From Actinomadura sp. DC4 (GTDB lineage: Bacteria > Actinomycetota > Actinomycetes > Streptosporangiales > Streptosporangiaceae), in contig NZ_JAUEQY010000019.1 of assembly GCF_030406325.1 (NCBI RefSeq), positions 62,001 to 126,000 on the forward strand: a stretch of 64,000 nucleotides of DNA, in the 5' to 3' direction. A program made the translations under genes and the position numbers. This document shows, one piece after another, positions 63,190-64,000 of this stretch. The notes under the pieces are model-generated. The model saw only the letters and a list, made by a program, of their open reading frames with translations, did not search any database and had not been told where the DNA came from. The first letter of the stretch is position 1. Every line of letters begins with the position of its first letter.

Positions 63190-64000
63190 TCAGGCTTCCT
63201 GAGCGGGCTGAGCCTCCGCGGTGGGGGCTTCCTCGGCCTCGGCCGCAGGCGCCTCGGGGGCCGCAGGGGCCTCGGCGGCCTCTTCGGCCGGTGCCTCTGC
63301 CTCAGCCGGCGTCTCGGCCGGTGCCTCGGTCGCCGGTGCCTCGGTCGCCGGTGCCTCGGTCGCCGTCGCCTCAGGGGCCGCGGCGTCGCCTTCGTCCTTC
63401 TTCTGCAGCAGCTCGCGCTCCCACTCGGCCAGCGGCTCCTCGGCGCCGACGGCGGCGGGCTTCTCGTCACCGGAGGTGGAGGCGCCCGCGCGGGAGATCA
63501 GGCCGTCCGCCACGGCGTCGGCCACGACGCGGGTGAGCAGGCTGACGCTGCGGATGGCGTCGTCGTTGCCCGGGATCGGGTAGTCGACCTCGTCGGGGTC
63601 ACAGTTGGTGTCGAGGATCGCGACGACCGGGATGCCCAGCTTGCGCGCCTCGTTGACCGCGATGTGCTCCTTCTTGGTGTCACAGATCCACACCGCGCTG
63701 GGCACGCGCGCCATGTCACGGATACCGCCGAGGGTGCGCTCGAGCTTGTCCTTCTCACGCTTGCGCATGAGAAGCTCCTTCTTGGTGAGGCCCGAACCCG
63801 CGACGTCGTCGTAGTCGAGCTCCTCCAGCTCCTTGAGCCGCGTCAGGCGCTTGTGCACCGTGGAGAAGTTGGTGAGCATGCCACCCAGCCAGCGCTGGTT
63901 GACGAACGGCATGCCGACGCGCAGCGCCTGCTCGTTGATCGACTCCTGCGCCTGCTTCTTCGTGCCGACGAACAGGATCGTGCCGCCGTGGGCGACCGTC
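63190..64000 (-). CDS. rpsB: 30S ribosomal protein S2, C-terminal part (5' end outside window)
   Basis: The frame continues beyond position 64000; the visible 5' part reads [20 protein letters not shown], then [20 protein letters not shown], the S2 core. [20 protein letters not shown] and [20 protein letters not shown] follow. The last 80 or so residues are a low-complexity Ala/Glu/Pro/Thr tail beyond the usual S2 end, with three exact 15-base repeats. About 269 residues are visible. It heads rpsB-tsf-pyrH-frr-cdsA. Confidence 0.97.
   Translation of the reverse strand, partial: TVAHGGTILFVGTKKQAQESINEQALRVGMPFVNQRWLGGMLTNFSTVHKRLTRLKELEELDYDDVAGSGLTKKELLMRKREKDKLERTLGGIRDMARVPSAVWICDTKKEHIAVNEARKLGIPVVAILDTNCDPDEVDYPIPGNDDAIRSVSLLTRVVADAVADGLISRAGASTSGDEKPAAVGAEEPLAEWERELLQKKDEGDAAAPEATATEAPATEAPATEAPAETPAEAEAPAEEAAEAPAAPEAPAAEAEEAPTAEAQPAQEA
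63321..63365 (-). repeat. Tandem 15-base repeat in the rpsB tail
   Basis: GTGCCTCGGTCGCCG occurs three times head to tail without mismatch (63321-63335, 63336-63350, 63351-63365), encoding repeated A-T-E-A-P units in the S2 tail; degenerate units continue on both sides. Confidence 0.9.

Overview
The window is chromosomal DNA from a very GC-rich filamentous actinobacterium. The evidence is the codon bias, the many GTG and TTG starts, the many TANNNT-type leaderless promoters, families largely confined to this phylum (DUF397, a GAF/BTAD-like regulator, Tap/Slp-type secreted tripeptidyl aminopeptidases, DUF4081-GNAT, PucR), and the gene order rpsB-tsf-pyrH-frr-cdsA-rlmN plus dxr-rseP-ispG. A Streptosporangiales/Thermomonosporaceae-like or Streptomyces-like host is my guess; the genus cannot be read from this sequence alone.

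Layout, left to right. 1-11 kb: the tail of a GAF-type regulator, a DUF397 protein, two crotonase-family enzymes, a phosphotransferase, a secreted phytase-like esterase, an MFS exporter fused to carboxypeptidase-regulatory-like beta-sandwich repeats and followed by a YceI protein with the same kind of domain, a pentapeptide-repeat protein, a decayed GNAT pseudogene, and a HipA-like kinase/DUF3037 pair. 11-16 kb: an AceE/transketolase-like TPP enzyme, an ArsR-SRPBCC fusion under a leaderless promoter with an embedded palindrome, and a DUF4081-type GNAT. 16-23 kb: two tandem secreted Tap-like peptidases, then the MEP-pathway genes ispG and dxr flanking the site-2 protease rseP. 23-31 kb: a secreted trypsin-like protease, a GNAT, a divergent MMPL/TetR pair with clear operators, small unknown proteins and an orphan polyamine-type binding lipoprotein.

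30-39 kb: a class III aminotransferase/MmsA operon (probably beta-alanine or a related omega-amino acid to acyl-CoA), a pterin carbinolamine dehydratase, a PucR regulator with a P1 (DmpA-like) peptidase, and a GT-C-like membrane protein with an unknown partner. 39-43 kb: a streptogrisin-like protease, DinB, a PH-domain protein and KatG. 43-53 kb: a putrescine/polyamine locus made of a tight six-gene operon (aldehyde dehydrogenase, PotA, PotD, PotB, PotC, FAD amine oxidoreductase) divergent from an Lrp/AsnC regulator, a putrescine-type aminotransferase and a flavin-binding protein. Together these could import putrescine, deaminate it by transamination or oxidation, and oxidise the aminoaldehyde to GABA. 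53-57 kb: a DUF2079 membrane protein and an ABC exporter whose ATPase and permease genes are separated by direct repeats that look like duplicated 5' ends of the permease gene. 57-64 kb: a four-repeat DivIVA-like protein, rlmN, a suppressor-of-fused protein, and the translation/cell-envelope block cdsA-frr-pyrH-tsf-rpsB, with rpsB cut by the window end.

I saw no tRNA, rRNA, CRISPR array, insertion sequence, phage or integrase gene. The most unusual items are the permease-linked repeats (55.7-56.1 kb), the nested ArsR promoter/operator (14.75 kb), the exporter/YceI shared-domain pair (4.4-7.6 kb), the HipA/DUF3037 pair and the four-repeat DivIVA protein. None of these is demonstrably a wholly new system.
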